The notes under the pieces: generated by a model
The model's input: only the letters and a program-made list of their open reading frames with translations
Databases searched by the model: none
What the model was told of the DNA's origin: nothing
Assembly (NCBI GenBank): GCA_009760855.2
Contig: WPIO01000059.1
Span: 501,001-565,000 of the forward strand
Direction of reading: 5' to 3'
DNA length: 64,000 bases
DNA from: Cristatella mucedo
Taxonomy: Eukaryota > Bryozoa > Phylactolaemata > Cristatellidae
Made by a program: the position numbers and the translations under genes
Part shown: positions 41,197-52,383 of the stretch, piece by piece
Numbering within the stretch: position 1 is the first letter of the stretch
Layout: the number at the start of each line of letters is the position of its first letter

Positions 41197-41405
41197 CTCC
41201 GGCTGGGTTCGAATTTGCTGCTTTCCATTCTGTGTAGCACTTTTAGTTGGGCTAATTCCGGCACACGCCATCTGCTGTCACCATAGGCATTGCCACGATC
41301 GGGCAAGGAGACGAGTTGACCTTGCCCTTGCCAGGACAGGGGCTCTCGGGAAAGGCTGGTGGGCGTGTCGTGCTGCCGAGAGGCCACACACATCCTTAGG
41401 CACAT
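41197..41405. repeat. Dispersed repeat shared with 62188-62400
   Basis: About 210 bases starting TCCGGCTGGGTTCGAATTTG recur nearly unchanged at 62188-62400. In both places they follow or adjoin GCGATCGCTCTC...TGGCTCTGGACCA. The downstream piece ending TATTAGCTGATTGA also recurs near 6630-6740, 41440-41520 and 62405-62500. No coding evidence. Confidence 0.8.
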
Positions 41406-41419
41406 GAAAGGCAGGAAAG

Positions 41420-41985
41420 GCAGTGAACTCTGCTCCCCTACGGAATACCTGGGTGGAGACGTATCGTCACCACGTTCTGGTCTTACAGCAAAATTAAAAA
41501 AAAAATATTAGCTGATTGAGGCAGTGGACTTTCGGTCTTCCGGAGTCCTCCAAGCCGATGGTCGTGCTTCTAATTGTCTCTTTGTTGTGGCTGGCTTCCT
41601 GCCGTGTTCGCAGCATCGAGAACTCATCAAGGTCTTTGAGTCTACTCTGCCAAACTCTACCGAATGGCACCCGATACTGTCATGAGGCAGCTTTGTGGAG
41701 CTACATAAGCAAGTGGTTACACACACTTGTCCCAAGTCTAGCCTGAAGGTGACCCGAGTCAGCATTAAATCCCGAGGAACGCTATCACACGCCATTTGCA
41801 CCACTCATCGAGTCGAGTTTGGCAGAGAATCCAAACGACCGGCCAAGCTGCTGCTGCTGCTGCTTTGCCGAGTCCGGTGATTGCTCGGATTGCTTGCATG
41901 AGCGCCCAGTGAACAGAGGGCAAAGCATGTGAGGCAGATTTGAGCAGCCACATTTGCAGCAGCCACTCGAAAGTTGCTGCCGAGC
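41420..41985. other. No gene recognised
   Basis: Mixed unique and repeat DNA. A stretch near 41697-41770 (CATAAGCAAGTGGTTACACA) has an inverted, diverged counterpart at about 46505-46578. Short open frames on both strands show no conserved motif. Confidence 0.5.
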
Positions 41986-41989
41986 TGGT

Positions 41990-42115
41990 TTGGTCTAGCG
42001 GTTAAGGTGCTCGCCCCGACCAAGGTGTGACCGAGGTCGTGGGCTCGAACCCCGAGGCATATGTGAAGTGCCTGAATAGAGATTAAGTTCTCTTAAGGCG
42101 CTATATAAATTAATT
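41990..42115 (+). mobile_element. SINE-2, tRNA-derived with LINE-B-like tail
   Basis: Starts GCTGGTTTGGTCTAGCGGTT (A-box TGGTCTAGCGG), with the B-box GGGCTCGAACCCC near 42042. The 3' part (GTGCCTGAATAGAGATTAAG, then TTCTCTTAAGGCGCTATATAAA) closely resembles the LINE-B 3' end AGCGCCTAGAAAGAGATTAAG..TTCTCTGAGGGCGCTTTATC. Shared tails are the usual sign that a SINE is mobilised by that LINE. Confidence 0.8.
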
Positions 42116-42117
42116 CT

Positions 42118-42856
42118 ATATGTATATATGTTATATATATATATATATGTGTGACTAAGTAGAAATTCAGAGTCTGTAGAGACAGAACAGCAGACAGAGG
42201 TGGCTGAGGCAGACATGTGCAGATGGGGGCAGACAGAAACCGACAGAGAGGCTAGAGAGGGGAGGGGCACACACTGAGACAGAGGCGGAGATTAAAGAAA
42301 ATATGACCGTAATAAGCTGCATGATTAGCTGGTCAAGCAACACGTGACATTGGGCACCGGAACAGTGGGCGGATGTGAGCATGCAGAGTGACAGCATTCT
42401 TTGTGCATGAGCACAGGCAGCGGCCATCGCATTGTCGCTGAGATGCTGCCAGTGGTGGTAGCCAATTGCCACTCCAGCTAAGTTACCGGTGTAGAGCTGT
42501 TTGCAACTCTCTATTTCCGTATCCGGGTTGATCGACGCCTCACTTGAATCACCTGCAAAAGAGCCAAGGCCCACGGCGGCACAGTATAAAACAGACCTTA
42601 GACCGACTACGACATACAAAACTCCTTCAAGTTCTATAGGGATGTAGAACTGAGAGCCACTCCTCTGCCGGCTAGCACGCTTGCTGGTCCTCGCCAAAGC
42701 AAGCATGACACGGGGCGACGATGGACAGACATTTTGATTTTAAGTCAAGGCATCGTCGTCGACGTACATGACCATCGTCAGCTAGCGCCTGAATAAAGAT
42801 TAGGACCTCACTGGGCGCTATATAAATGAATTAAATATATATATATGTGTGTGTGT

Positions 42857-42900
<44 letters not shown>
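42118..42900. repeat. Region bounded by TA and TG microsatellites; SINE-2 tail
   Basis: A TA-rich array lies at 42118-42150 and a (TA)n(TG)n array at 42837-42902, directly after a SINE-2/LINE-B-like tail at about 42785-42835 (GCGCCTGAATAAAGATTAGG). The 42150-42780 interval shows no convincing gene. Confidence 0.7.
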
Positions 42901-42905
<5 letters not shown>

Positions 42906-43053
42906 CTATGTATGAATGTATAAAATGTTCACTCAATGAATTCAGAGAGATCGCTGGAAATACAAGCAAGCTGGCAGCTACAGGCAGTATATAAAAATGC
43001 CGAAATTCCATGATCGCGCAGGACTTACCAGCCGTAAGATATGGCGGTGTCAT

Positions 43054-43330
43054 GTAACGTATCTCTGTCTGTAACTCCACAAAGCCATATATACTAAGTG
43101 GATGTTACGCAGGAGAGTTTTGCATAGCGCACTCACAGCCTAAGCAGCTTTCGGTACGCATTCGGTAGCCAACAGACTTCATTTCACGCAACAAAGAGAA
43201 AGTGGGAAGCATAGCAGAGTCAGGAGAGCAGTTGAGGTAGTGAGTAGCATGGAAGTAGCAGCTCAGGACCGCTGTAAAGAATGAGCCATAGTCGACAGCA
43301 GGAGAGCAGTTGTCGTTGCTGTAGGCAGCA
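43054..43330 (-). mobile_element. LINE-A 3' end, reverse orientation
   Basis: On the minus strand: the C-terminal ORF remnant, then GCGTGAAATGAAGTCTGTTG, CATTCGGTACGCATT on the opposite strand, and the CACAAAGCCATATATACT 3' UTR, as in 17340-17570. The block ends near ATACGTTACAT, the ACATT-type terminus. Confidence 0.75.
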
Positions 43331-43429
43331 CCTTGGGCGCGGTTTGATCGAGCATCGATAACGGATCTGCACGAGCTGTATACATCGACAGTGGCTCGCC
43401 TGAGACTGAGACTGCTGCTCCCTCCGAGC

Positions 43430-43432
<3 letters not shown>

Positions 43433-43508
<76 letters not shown>
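43433..43508. repeat. (AG)n microsatellite, ~37 units
   Basis: Uninterrupted GA/AG dinucleotides. Long serine-leucine frames on the minus strand across this array are artefacts of the repeat. Confidence 0.98.
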
Positions 43509-43509
<1 letters not shown>

Positions 43510-44202
43510 AGCTGGTGAGAGCTGCACACGAGAGATAAGAATCAGACGAGAACCGTGAACAGTGCCACATGCGTGCGTGGGACTGGCCGCGTCGCACGGA
43601 ACGAGTGCGAGCAGGCCAAGGCCACACCACCGTTGGCTGTGGGCGCGACTTGCACTTGCGGCTTACCTACCTTTCTCAGCCATCTTGTTGAGGGGAATTG
43701 TTAGGACCTTGCGACCTCGCTTGCAGCCTTGGCTCCGGCAAGCACTCAAGGCCCCACCTCTCAGCCCCGAGTCGGGCAGCCTCGGAGCTGCAATAAACAT
43801 AGCAGAGCCGATAAGCCATCTCGCAGCCATCGTCGAGAAGGGACGATTGAAGAGTCCGCTACTCATGTCGACGTCCAGTTCCTGCAGCTTGTACAGCATC
43901 ACCGAATTCTCTCGTAGGTCCACGGTGAGGTGGCAGATTTGCGAATGGTCCAGAGTTATCTTGGCCTGGGTGCAACAGACACAAGGTGCTGCTGCTGCAC
44001 TAAACGGAACAAAGCCGATAGGCAGTGGCTGTGCAGTTTGAAGCAAGTAATAATGATAATGCATTTGATGCAGCATCCTCAGAGAACCGATCTCTTTCTA
44101 AGTGCTTTAAAAATTTGCTTGCTCCGGCTTTACACCTCTCTGACATCAGTCAGTCTATCGATTAGCTAGTCCCGAAACAGGTAACGAAATGAGTGACCTA
44201 TG

Positions 44203-44251
<49 letters not shown>

Positions 44252-45025
44252 CTGTCTTTCTCTCTCTCAACCTTCTGACACGAGCCGGAGCCGACTTTCA
44301 ATCTACTTCTGCATCCTGCTGTCCTTCCCATCACTCTTGCCCCTTGGCTGTCGTGCAAGCCGATGGCTATAGGTCGCAAGCCGGGCACTCAGCATAATCG
44401 AGCAATGCCCTCGTCCAGGCTCGATAGCACATTCGGATTCGTGCGTTCTGGCGCACTAGAAAGCAGCTTGCCTCGACCGCTTGCCAGCAGCAGAAAACTG
44501 GCAGTCTGCCCACCACGGAGGCTGCTTCACAGTGCCACTATTGCGGCATCGGCACACAGGCACGGCTGCCATGCCGACGAGACCGCTAGGGGCATGATTT
44601 TGCTCGAAAATGTATATTGCCGGCAGGCGGAAGTGCTGGGTCTGACCGCTCGACGTCCTACGAGTGTCAAACTGCCAGCTCAAGCTGCATGCGATAAACG
44701 ACTGCAGACGCAGCGGCAGCAGCAGCCGCAACTGCGGCTCTGCTGCTGCTGCTGTCACCTTTCACCAGCTTCTGAAGGATTGCATATGCCCCGCCACGGA
44801 GGTCTTGCTTGCTCTGCACCTTGGCTGAGTTGGTAGTTTTGTTAGTTTTGATGACGTCGGTGATAAAGCAGAGTCGGATACTCTTGTTTTATTTCTTAAT
44901 GAGCTCCTAGAGCTGGTGTTCCTGACTGAAACGCCTTTTGCAGAATGTTGGGTTGGCAGCAATATCAACAAACAACCGTTGCAGCAGTCTGCAGCTGCTG
45001 CTGGGCAAGCACACACGAGCATACC
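43510..45025. other. No gene recognised; one LINE-B tail remnant
   Basis: Short frames here lack family motifs. A reversed LINE-B tail remnant lies at 44050-44115 (ATAATGATAATGCATTTGAT, then GAACCGATCTCTTTCTAAGTGC). A (TC)n microsatellite is at 44208-44270. Confidence 0.5.
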
Positions 45026-45028
45026 CAG

Positions 45029-45030
<2 letters not shown>

Positions 45031-45121
<91 letters not shown>

Positions 45122-45122
45122 C
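45031..45122. repeat. (AC)n microsatellite, ~45 units
   Basis: Nearly uninterrupted CA dinucleotides with one AAAC interruption near 45105. Confidence 0.98.
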
Positions 45123-45124
45123 TC

Positions 45125-45740
45125 TGAGAGTGCAATACAAATATTTCATGATTATTATGACTTTAATTATTATTTTTACCAGAAAGTGGGTTGCTTTGCG
45201 CGACTCTTGGATGATGCAGCACGGTCACCTACCATTTGTTCTGAAGCTCAATTTTTAAGTCGTCCTGTGACTTTCCCTCGAGGCCTTGCAACGTCAGTGG
45301 CAGCTGAGAGCAGATGGTGAGTTGAGTGTGATTTCCCCCCCCCCCAGCTCCCAGGTCCACCGTCTCCCCGGGTACTGCCACCTTAGCTGATCCGGAGGAG
45401 ACAGCAGAGAACTCAAAATTGCCTAAGCGCTGGTCGGTTCCCTGAAAAGAGCATTGGGTGAAATGAAAGCCTGCCCGCAATAACAGAAAAGTAAAAAAAC
45501 TGCATGCCAGCACAAGGCTACCACCGCAGCCAAGTCAACCTGTATACTCGTGACATCCTGTCACGTGACTTCCGAGTTTCGACTTCGAAAAAGTGCTTAC
45601 TGATTGTGCAATAAGAGGAGCTCACACACCGCGTGCAGCACAACTCTGGAGCCTGCCACAATTGCAAAAGGTGCAAAGTTGCAAAACTCTCACCTTTGAC
45701 CTGCTCTGCGTCTCCATCGAGTATCTCTGTATCGATTTCA
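45125..45740. other. No gene recognised
   Basis: Unique-looking sequence with a C-run at 45338-45347. No conserved motif in either strand. Confidence 0.4.
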
Positions 45741-45743
45741 AGG

Positions 45744-46226
45744 TCACTTCATTCTTCTATTCCTATAGCCGTCAAGACGGAGAGTATAAACCATGAAAAG
45801 AGCAGGACCTAGCACGGAGCCCTGAGGTACTCCATATTTCAGAGGTACCTCGGATGATCTTTGTCCATTCACGTCAATACTCAGGAGTCTGCCACTGAGA
45901 TAGGACCTGAACCACTGCAGAGCAGTGCCAGTGATGCCCAGGCGAGATGAGAGGCGCTCTAGAAGAACTTTGTGATCGATGGTGTCAAAAGCTGCCGAAA
46001 GATCATGCAAAACAAGCAGAGACACTCTACCCATGTCTGCATTCCTAAGTAGGTCGTTGTATACCCTAAGCAATGCTGACTCTGTGGAGTGATTAGCTCT
46101 AAAGCCGGACTGGAACTTACTAGCAAGGTGTGAGGTTTCGATATATGAGTTTAGCTGATCTGCCACGACCCGTTCCAGTGTCTTTGATAGAAATGGTAGA
46201 AGGGAGACTGGGCGGTAGTTGCTCAA
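45744..46226 (-). mobile_element. LINE reverse transcriptase core fragment
   Basis: A minus-strand frame carries the order of RT motifs: NYRPVSLLPFLSKTLERVV, FQSGFRANHSTESALLRVYN, LLVLHDLSAAFDTIDHKVLL (motif A aspartate kept) and YGVPQGSVLGPALF (motif B). It stops before the YADD box. It is closest in style to LINE-B or LINE-A of this window, and its 5' and 3' ends are missing. Confidence 0.85.
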
Positions 46227-46595
46227 GTTCTAACAACCGATGCTGAGTCACTGAATTACCTCGACCACTCTTGGGTTTTCTTCACGTTTTATATAATCTT
46301 ATATAATAATAAATAAATATATATATATAATATATATATATATAATGTAATAACAATAAATAATATAATAGTAAATAATAATAAGGAATGTGTACGGCAC
46401 CCCAAGAGAAGTGAATTTTTCATGCACTTTATATATGATGTCAAGAAAGCACAAAACATTTTTAAGATGACATAAACATTGTCAGGATACTAAAGCTTGC
46501 ACAAGAAATATTAGTGATGACTCGGGCCACCTCCAGGCTAGACTTATGACAAGTATGTGTAACCACTTGCTTATGTCAAGTCAGAGGATGTTCTG
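46227..46595. other. AT-rich low-complexity stretch, no gene
   Basis: TA-rich arrays near 46310-46385, then a segment inverted relative to about 41697-41770. Confidence 0.6.
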
Positions 46596-46599
46596 ACGC

Positions 46600-47110
46600 A
46601 AGTCTGGAGTGAGTTCCATGCTTTGGGAGCATACGAACTAAATGCACGGTCTCCAAAGGATTTGAGGCTTGTAGTCTGCCTGGGCGAGGTCAAGGTTCAA
46701 TGTGCCCCCTTTACAGATTCTGACTAAACCTCAAATCCTTTGGAGACCGTGCATTTAGTTCGTATGCTACCACAGCCTGGAACTCCCTCCCGACCTGCGT
46801 CAGAACATCCCCTGACCTGGCCACATTTAAAAAGAACTTAAAAACACACCTATTTAGGACAGCATTTAGTGGGTACCTGTGATTCTTCCTTCATGTGCTT
46901 ATGCCTGCCAACACTGTGCATGCTGCCACTAACCACATTTGCATGCTGACCCTGTGCATGTCACCCCTAACCATGTTATTCGTTTTGTTTCTTTTTCAAG
47001 CATGATTTTACTTACCATTCAATTGCATTTCCCTTTGCAGCAAATGTAAAGCGCCTAGAAAGAGATTAAGTTCTCTGAGGGCGCTTTATCAAGTGCATTA
47101 TTATTATTAC
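46600..47110. mobile_element. Head-to-head LINE-B fragments
   Basis: 46600-46676 is a reversed piece (GCATACGAACTAAATGCACGG). From 46728 the plus-strand 3' end starts with the same segment (CTCAAATCCTTTGGAGACCG) and runs to the ATT-repeat tail at 47097-47115. The two share the GDRAF/SYA region in opposite orientation, separated by about 50 bases, so an inversion or twin-priming event is likely. Confidence 0.75.
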
Positions 47111-47119
47111 TACTATTGT

Positions 47120-48600
47120 AAACCGTGCTGGCTGCCTACCATTTTATGCCCAGCAGTGCCACCCCGATGCGTTATCCATTATCATCATGGATTCCACGTT
47201 GTGATTTTCGTAGACATTCGACTCCACTCTCTCTGGCATCAAATAGTTAGCGGTTCGATTCGTTCCTATTGGCTGGCTCAGTTTTCTCGGCCGTCCGGCT
47301 GAGGAGGGGGAGCAAGCGGTCCTTCAAGGCATGATTCACCGTGCGATTGTCCTCGTTCTCCAGAGTTTTTCGGTCATCTGAGTATTTCGGACGACAAACG
47401 AGCGCAGCTGAGAAATGCCATCCTGCAGCAGCTGCAGCTGCCAGATACAGACGAAGCAGCCAGCAGCAGCTGCTGCCAAGAGACCAACATCGACGCTTCC
47501 GGTGAAGGCTGCGACGACGCCGTTCGGCTGCTCTCGGATCAAGCTAGCAAAGTCGATCGGCGTCTCAAGGTCGTCGCCGGCGAGTTCAAGGCCGCTCTGT
47601 GCCTGACCGACGCCGAGCCGAGAGCCGCCAAGATGCAGAAGCTCGGCCAGCCGCCTCTGTTCCTCGATTTGCCCGCAGAGAACCCGCCGTCTACTTCGTT
47701 GCTGCTCTTAGCCGCCTGCCGCCCGATGCTCGTCAGTTGCTCGCTGGGCTTCGCTGCTCCACTGATGCCGGGCTCAAAGCTGTGCGCCTGCTCGAGCACG
47801 TCATCAAGCCCGAGGCCGACGCCGAGTTTGAGGCTACGTTCGGGGCCGACTACTGCGGCTTCGACGCGAGGTGCCAGTATGTGAAGTTCGTGATGAGCGC
47901 CCTTCTTTACAGCTGCAAAGGCAGCTCGTTCCTGCTCGCCTGGCGCGCGGCCTACATGGCTGCAATTCACGCCTTCGGCCCGGCGGTCTAGCCCGGCCGG
48001 CCGAGATGGCTGGCGCGACCGAGTGAGCACTCTCGATGCAGCTTGCGTGCCTCCTTCGACCTTCATCTATAGACGTGCCATTGTCAGTATCTGCCAACAA
48101 CTGGAGCTTGCTTAGCCCTGCTGTTGCCAAAGCTGTTGCTGCTCGCAGTGTAGATTCTACTTCGACGATCAGGCCTGCACTGGGGGCTTCACTTTGATGG
48201 ATTGCAAATCGGTCAAGGCCGCTGTGCCCAGGGTCACTCTTACCCCCCCCCCCCCCCCCCCCCGCCAGCTTTGCTCGAGTTGCTGCTATGCTCCCCCCTC
48301 CCGCCAGTTAGCAAGCATCTGAGGCAGTTAGCAAGCGTAGAGTAGTGTTCACTACATTTCCGCTGTTCCGTCTTTTAGTCATATTACAGCTTGCAGCTTT
48401 TCTTTTCATGATACCGTGTCGTGGTCTTAGCTGCCAGTGACCTGCCCTAGCCTGCCCATGCACTGCAATCCCTCTTTACTGGTGTCCGCTCAGTCTGTTG
48501 CACTTTACTAGACTTAAGAGCTACATCTTAGAACCGCCTCGAATTCTGCAATCTCCGAATTCCACTGCAGACCAGCAACGGCTAGCCAAGTCTAGGTGTC
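47120..48600 (+). repeat. Composite repeat, plus orientation, with GC-rich ORF
   Basis: Carries the shared 5' flank (GGATTCCACGTTGTGATTTTC, TATTGGCTGGCTCAG), the GC-rich ORF at 47415-47991 and the shared 3' flank to about 48600 (CCCGGCCGGCCGAGATGGCTG, GTGCCATTGTCAGTATCTGC). Same content in inverse orientation lies at 59840-62090 and in the two large duplicates. A C homopolymer is at 48245-48263. Confidence 0.7.
47415..47991 (+). pseudogene. GC-rich ORF family, plus-strand broken copy
   Basis: The reading frame changes several times (N-terminal part near 47340-47540, DELMQKLG-type region near 47630, C-terminal part 47780-47991). It ends AFGPAV before TAG, like the 61201 copy, which confirms the ancestral C-terminus. 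Short internal deletions are seen relative to 13160-13777. Confidence 0.6.
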
Positions 48601-48962
48601 ATATTCCAAAGCGACCTCTCGTTAGACGACCATATCAGCTCCACGGTCAAATCTGCCTATTTTCAGCTTCTTAATATTGCTAAAATTCGGGCTTGTTTAG
48701 ATAAGGATACCACGTCTAAGTTGGTCCATGCATTCGTGACATCTCGTCTCGACTTCTGCTACTCTCTGCTTACTGGCCTACCAGCATGTGCGATCAGGCG
48801 ATAGCAGCTGGTGCAAAACTCAGCAGCTAGGCTTGTCTGTCGTGAGCGTCGCAGTTGCCACATTACTCCACTTCTCGCCGACCTGCACTGGATACCAGTC
48901 AAGCAACGGATTGACTTCAAGGTTTTGTCGCTCACTTTTAGGTCCCTTCATTCTATGGCTCC
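48587..48962 (+). mobile_element. LINE-B fragment, RT C-terminal region
   Basis: Starts AGTCTAGGTGTCATATTCCA and reads through NSAARLVCRERRSCHITPLL and IDFKVLSLTFRSLHSMAPG. It is cut at 48962 by, or fused to, a reversed SINE-1. Confidence 0.8.
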
Positions 48963-49058
48963 AGGATCCGAATCCACCGCAGGATCCGAACCCACGATCT
49001 TGGGACCGAGGTCGTGAAAAGCAGCCACCTTTCCTAGTGTGCTATCACGGCTCACCAA
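48963..49058 (-). mobile_element. SINE-1 copy, reverse
   Basis: Minus strand starts GGTGAGCCGTGATAGCACAC and includes a B-box GGGTTCGGATCC. Only the tRNA-like half is present. Confidence 0.7.
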
Positions 49059-50237
49059 GAACGTACCAGCACAATTGCAAGAAATTTGCTGGGTACGCCC
49101 GTAATATCATTTGTACAATTGGAGTCAAAGCTGCAGTGTAATGCATTTATAGTTGAAATGGCAGCTGTATCGCCTTCGAACTGTATAAAAAGGCTGGCTG
49201 GCCCTCTCTGACAATAATCTGTCAATGGTGGCAGTAACCTATCGCTCCAAGTACCAAGTCCTCCTTTATTTACGATTTCTCTGATCTGATTTCGATTCAA
49301 TGTGCAATCAATCGAACTTTCCTCGATATGCGTGATTTTATCATTCGTTTTGACAACTTAACTAATGCCTTAAGTGCCGAATTTAATGCACCGACTGACT
49401 TATTGTCTCTTGTGGCTCATGTACATCACCCCAATCCCAACAGAATGTATTCACTGGCAATCACCCTCTTATAAATGTACCCAAACAAAGCTAAGTAACC
49501 TCAGTTGGCTGTAATGCGATACGACCAGCTAAGGGTCAACAGCTAGGCCAAGCTTGATTTTTGAATTGAGTCCGGATGGGCGATTACGCTTCTTAATCTG
49601 GGCCGTCCGGTTTTCATCAGGGAATTCTTCAGCCGAGCCATGGAATCTGATTCGCGTCCAGGTCGCTCAGATATACACATCCAGAAGGATGGATACCAGG
49701 CGTTCCTCGACTATGCCGCCAATCACAGAAGGCAACGAGGACCCGTAACTAGACCGAGACTGGAGTTAAGCACAGTCACTGTTATGGTTTGTATGTACCG
49801 CTTTACCCTATAGCATGTTGCTCTTAGCCTCCCCTTCCGTATCCAAGAGCAATCGGCGTGGCCGGGACATTATTGGTTGGGTGGGAAGTAGCCTAGCAAC
49901 CTTCGCCTCGATATTTTTATTGATTCAAAATATTTCTGAATCACAAATGCAAATTCTAGAATAAATGATCAATCATTTTAACCGCTCTTAGTTTAGCTTC
50001 GTACCTAGAGATTCATGTGGCGATTTAGCTGAACGTTTCTTTTGCTTCTTTGTGAGCAGGATAAACAATTTCAGAAAGTCCGTCGCTAAGGTAGCAGTAT
50101 CCCCTCTCGACTACTCTCGCTCAATGACAACCCCACAAGACTCATCTTCGTCAATCTCGTGCTTCACTTCAATGTCTGTTTTCAAAGCTGCCGAAAGCCA
50201 CCCGATTCAAAAATGAATCTCCCTTTTCAAAGAAGAA
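49059..50237. other. No gene or repeat family recognised
   Basis: Unique-looking sequence. Short open frames on both strands lack recognisable motifs, and no splice-linked coding pattern was found by eye. Confidence 0.4.
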
Positions 50238-50620
50238 GACTACTGGATAATAATGATAATACATTTGCATAGCGCACTTAGAAAACCGAATCTCTTTCTA
50301 GGCACTTTACAGCTGCATAGAAAGCATTACCAAACGTTTGGTGGTAACATCCGCAATCAGCAGGCGTAGCGTGAGCAGGTGCATGTACTGGAAGAGAGAT
50401 TCACAAAGTCCTACTAAATGCTTTAATAAACATGTTTTAATTAACGTGTGTCAAGTGTCAATGTTTTAAGCTTCTTTTTAAATGTCGTTATATCAGGGAA
50501 AGTTGTGACGTGCATCGGTAGTGAGTTACATACTTTAAAGGTATAAGCGCTAAAGGCACGGTCTCCAAGGGTTTTGAGGTTCATATAAGGTGCACCACAA
50601 CGGGCTTAAAAAAATAAAAT
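50238..50620 (-). mobile_element. LINE-B 3' end, diverged, reverse
   Basis: The minus strand carries the GCGCTATGCAAATGTATTATC-type end with AAGTGCCTAGAAAGAGATTC, then upstream the remnant of the ORF end and CTTGGAGACCGTGCC. More diverged than other copies. Confidence 0.65.
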
Positions 50621-50639
50621 TCACGCGTACAGCACCCCA

Positions 50640-50760
50640 AGACAACTTAATCTTTATTTAGGCGCTTCACATATGACTCGGGGCTCGAGCCAACGATGTC
50701 ATTCATACCTTGCCTGGGGCGAGCACCTCAACCGCTGGACCAAACCAGCTCGGCAAGCTT
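50640..50760 (-). mobile_element. SINE-2 copy, reverse
   Basis: On the minus strand: AGCTGGTTTGGTCCAGCGGT head, CTCGAGCCCCGAGTC B-box region and the GCGCCTAAATAAAGATTAAG tail. Same structure as 41990-42115. Confidence 0.75.
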
Positions 50761-51024
50761 CGTGTATGTACCTCGATCTACCAAGGTTCAACAAGTTGAG
50801 ATACAGATCACATATGATGCATAGATCGGTAAATATTTTATTTGTAGATATGTTGCTTCCAGTTCACATCCGATTAGATACAGTTTGCATAATCATTTTT
50901 TCATTTAGATGGAAGCCGTCAGAACTTGCGATCCCATTTCTAACATATTTGTCTTTCGAAAATGGTACGTTAAAAAACATTCGATTTTCAGACTAGCTTT
51001 ATAATGATTTGCTCGACTTACCCT

Positions 51025-51175
51025 TTAACAATAACAGCACATTTCTAAAGCACTCTCAGCGAACTTAATCTCTTTCTAGGCACTTTACCAGTGCAGTAAA
51101 GAAAGTATGACCGTATGGTTAGTGGTAACATGCAACGTGAATAATCTCTATACTAGGTGTGGAAACGCATTACTA
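51025..51175 (-). mobile_element. LINE-B tail remnant, reverse
   Basis: Contains the minus-strand tail AAGTGCCTAGAAAGAGATTA followed by TTCGCTGAGAGTGC and, upstream, ATGTTACCACTAACC. Confidence 0.6.
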
Positions 51176-51179
51176 GTTA

Positions 51180-52130
51180 AACCATAGCAGCTTGACTGCA
51201 AAGAGCCGGCTTGCCCTGACTTCAATTCCAAACTAGCCTTTGATACCATTTGCAAGTTAGCAAGTGTCTCATGTGAAACCGTGTAGCCACTCTATCTGCA
51301 CATCCACTTACGTCATTGTAGGATACCGGGTTTCCACGAATAAATTTAACGTAAACTGGGGGGGGCCAATTTTCCGTTTTTTTATCACTTTAGAGTAAAA
51401 CATCAGGTCTTCGCTAATAGCTTACAATTTGAGAAGAATGCATCTAACGTTGACTTTTTCGTATTCACTTCGCTTTTTTTAGATTTGCCAAACCTTTGGC
51501 GTTACACTTTGGCAAGTGTAACGGCAACACGATAGGACAATAACCACAACGTTATAAATATAGCTGATTTAATTTAATTGATTACTTATCCAAAGAATCA
51601 GAGCCGCCTGCAAACACAGAACAATCTCTCACAGGATTCCCGGCGAGTCACAAACACGGTCTGACCAGGGAGGCGACGCGGCAGCAGTAGCTTCGCACAA
51701 CGAACAAAGAGAAACTCGAGGCCATTGAAATAAAAAGAAACACTTGCTGCAGCGTCTTCTACAAGAGCTGCACGAGTATGACTTTCAACAAACACCAAAA
51801 AAATATCTTTAGCGCAAGAAAGACAGAGGTTGATAGTTGATAGAGGTTGATAGAAAGATAGAGGCTGTCGTGTGAGCATGAGCATGGCTATTCAGATAAA
51901 AATCTATAAAAAAAATGTCAAAGCAGACTTATTCAGATCGTAGCTACATTTCTTGCGCTTTCGCGTCCGGCAGCCGTTGAAGAGACGGGGACAGCATGGC
52001 AGTAGCAACGCGCGACAGGCGAGGAAACGACGAGGGCACACGGCCCGTAGCAACGCGGGGCAGGCAAACGCCACTCGGGCGTCTCCGGCCGGCGAGAGCC
52101 GACGAGACGAGCTGATATCAAAGAGTCCAC
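51180..52130. other. Unassigned, becoming GC-rich toward the right
   Basis: 51180-51900 shows no recognisable gene. From about 51950 the sequence is GC- and CpG-rich (GACGAGGGCACACGGCCCG), as in promoter-proximal islands, and adjoins the candidate exon at 52132-52383. Confidence 0.4.
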
Positions 52131-52131
52131 T

Positions 52132-52383
52132 TTAACGAGCCAAACAAATGCTCACGATGCCAGCCAGCATCGCAGCTGCGCCGCCGACACAACTCACTTC
52201 AACGTCAGCTGACGCGGCTGATTTGCCGCTTCCTGCGGCGGGAAGCACTGCGGTCCCAGCTTCCGGCTTTGTAGCGCGCGGCACGCATCCCCAGAGCAGC
52301 CGAAGCAGACGAGGTCGTATTAGCAAGCCTACACAGATACTGCAGCCTACGCCCACGGCTAGGACGACGTTATTCGCCGTCAT
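52132..52383 (-). CDS. Candidate first exon, membrane-anchored host protein
   Basis: In a CpG-rich region, a minus-strand ATG at 52383 in GGAGGAGGATGACG opens a frame MTANNVVLAVGVGCSICVGL with a hydrophobic anchor, then a basic stretch (IRPRLLRLLWG) and a low-complexity tail. A strong donor-like GTGAGT follows the codons for ADVE at about 52205, so only the first ~60 residues may be coding. The anchor vaguely resembles the N-terminus of mitochondrial peptidyl-tRNA hydrolase 2, but the catalytic domain was not found in the window. Weak assignment. Confidence 0.3.
   Translation of the reverse strand: MTANNVVLAVGVGCSICVGLLIRPRLLRLLWGCVPRATKPEAGTAVLPAAGSGKSAASADVEVSCVGGAAAMLAGIVSICLAR

Noticed and set aside
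43105..43630. Long serine-leucine frames over the AG array
   Set aside because: They are the translation of a dinucleotide microsatellite plus LINE-A 3' UTR.
42838..45122. CRISPR-like or regulatory arrays
   Set aside because: The repeats are simple dinucleotide runs without spacers.
44907..45320. Cysteine-valine and histidine-threonine frames
   Set aside because: They are translations of the (AC)n microsatellite in different frames.
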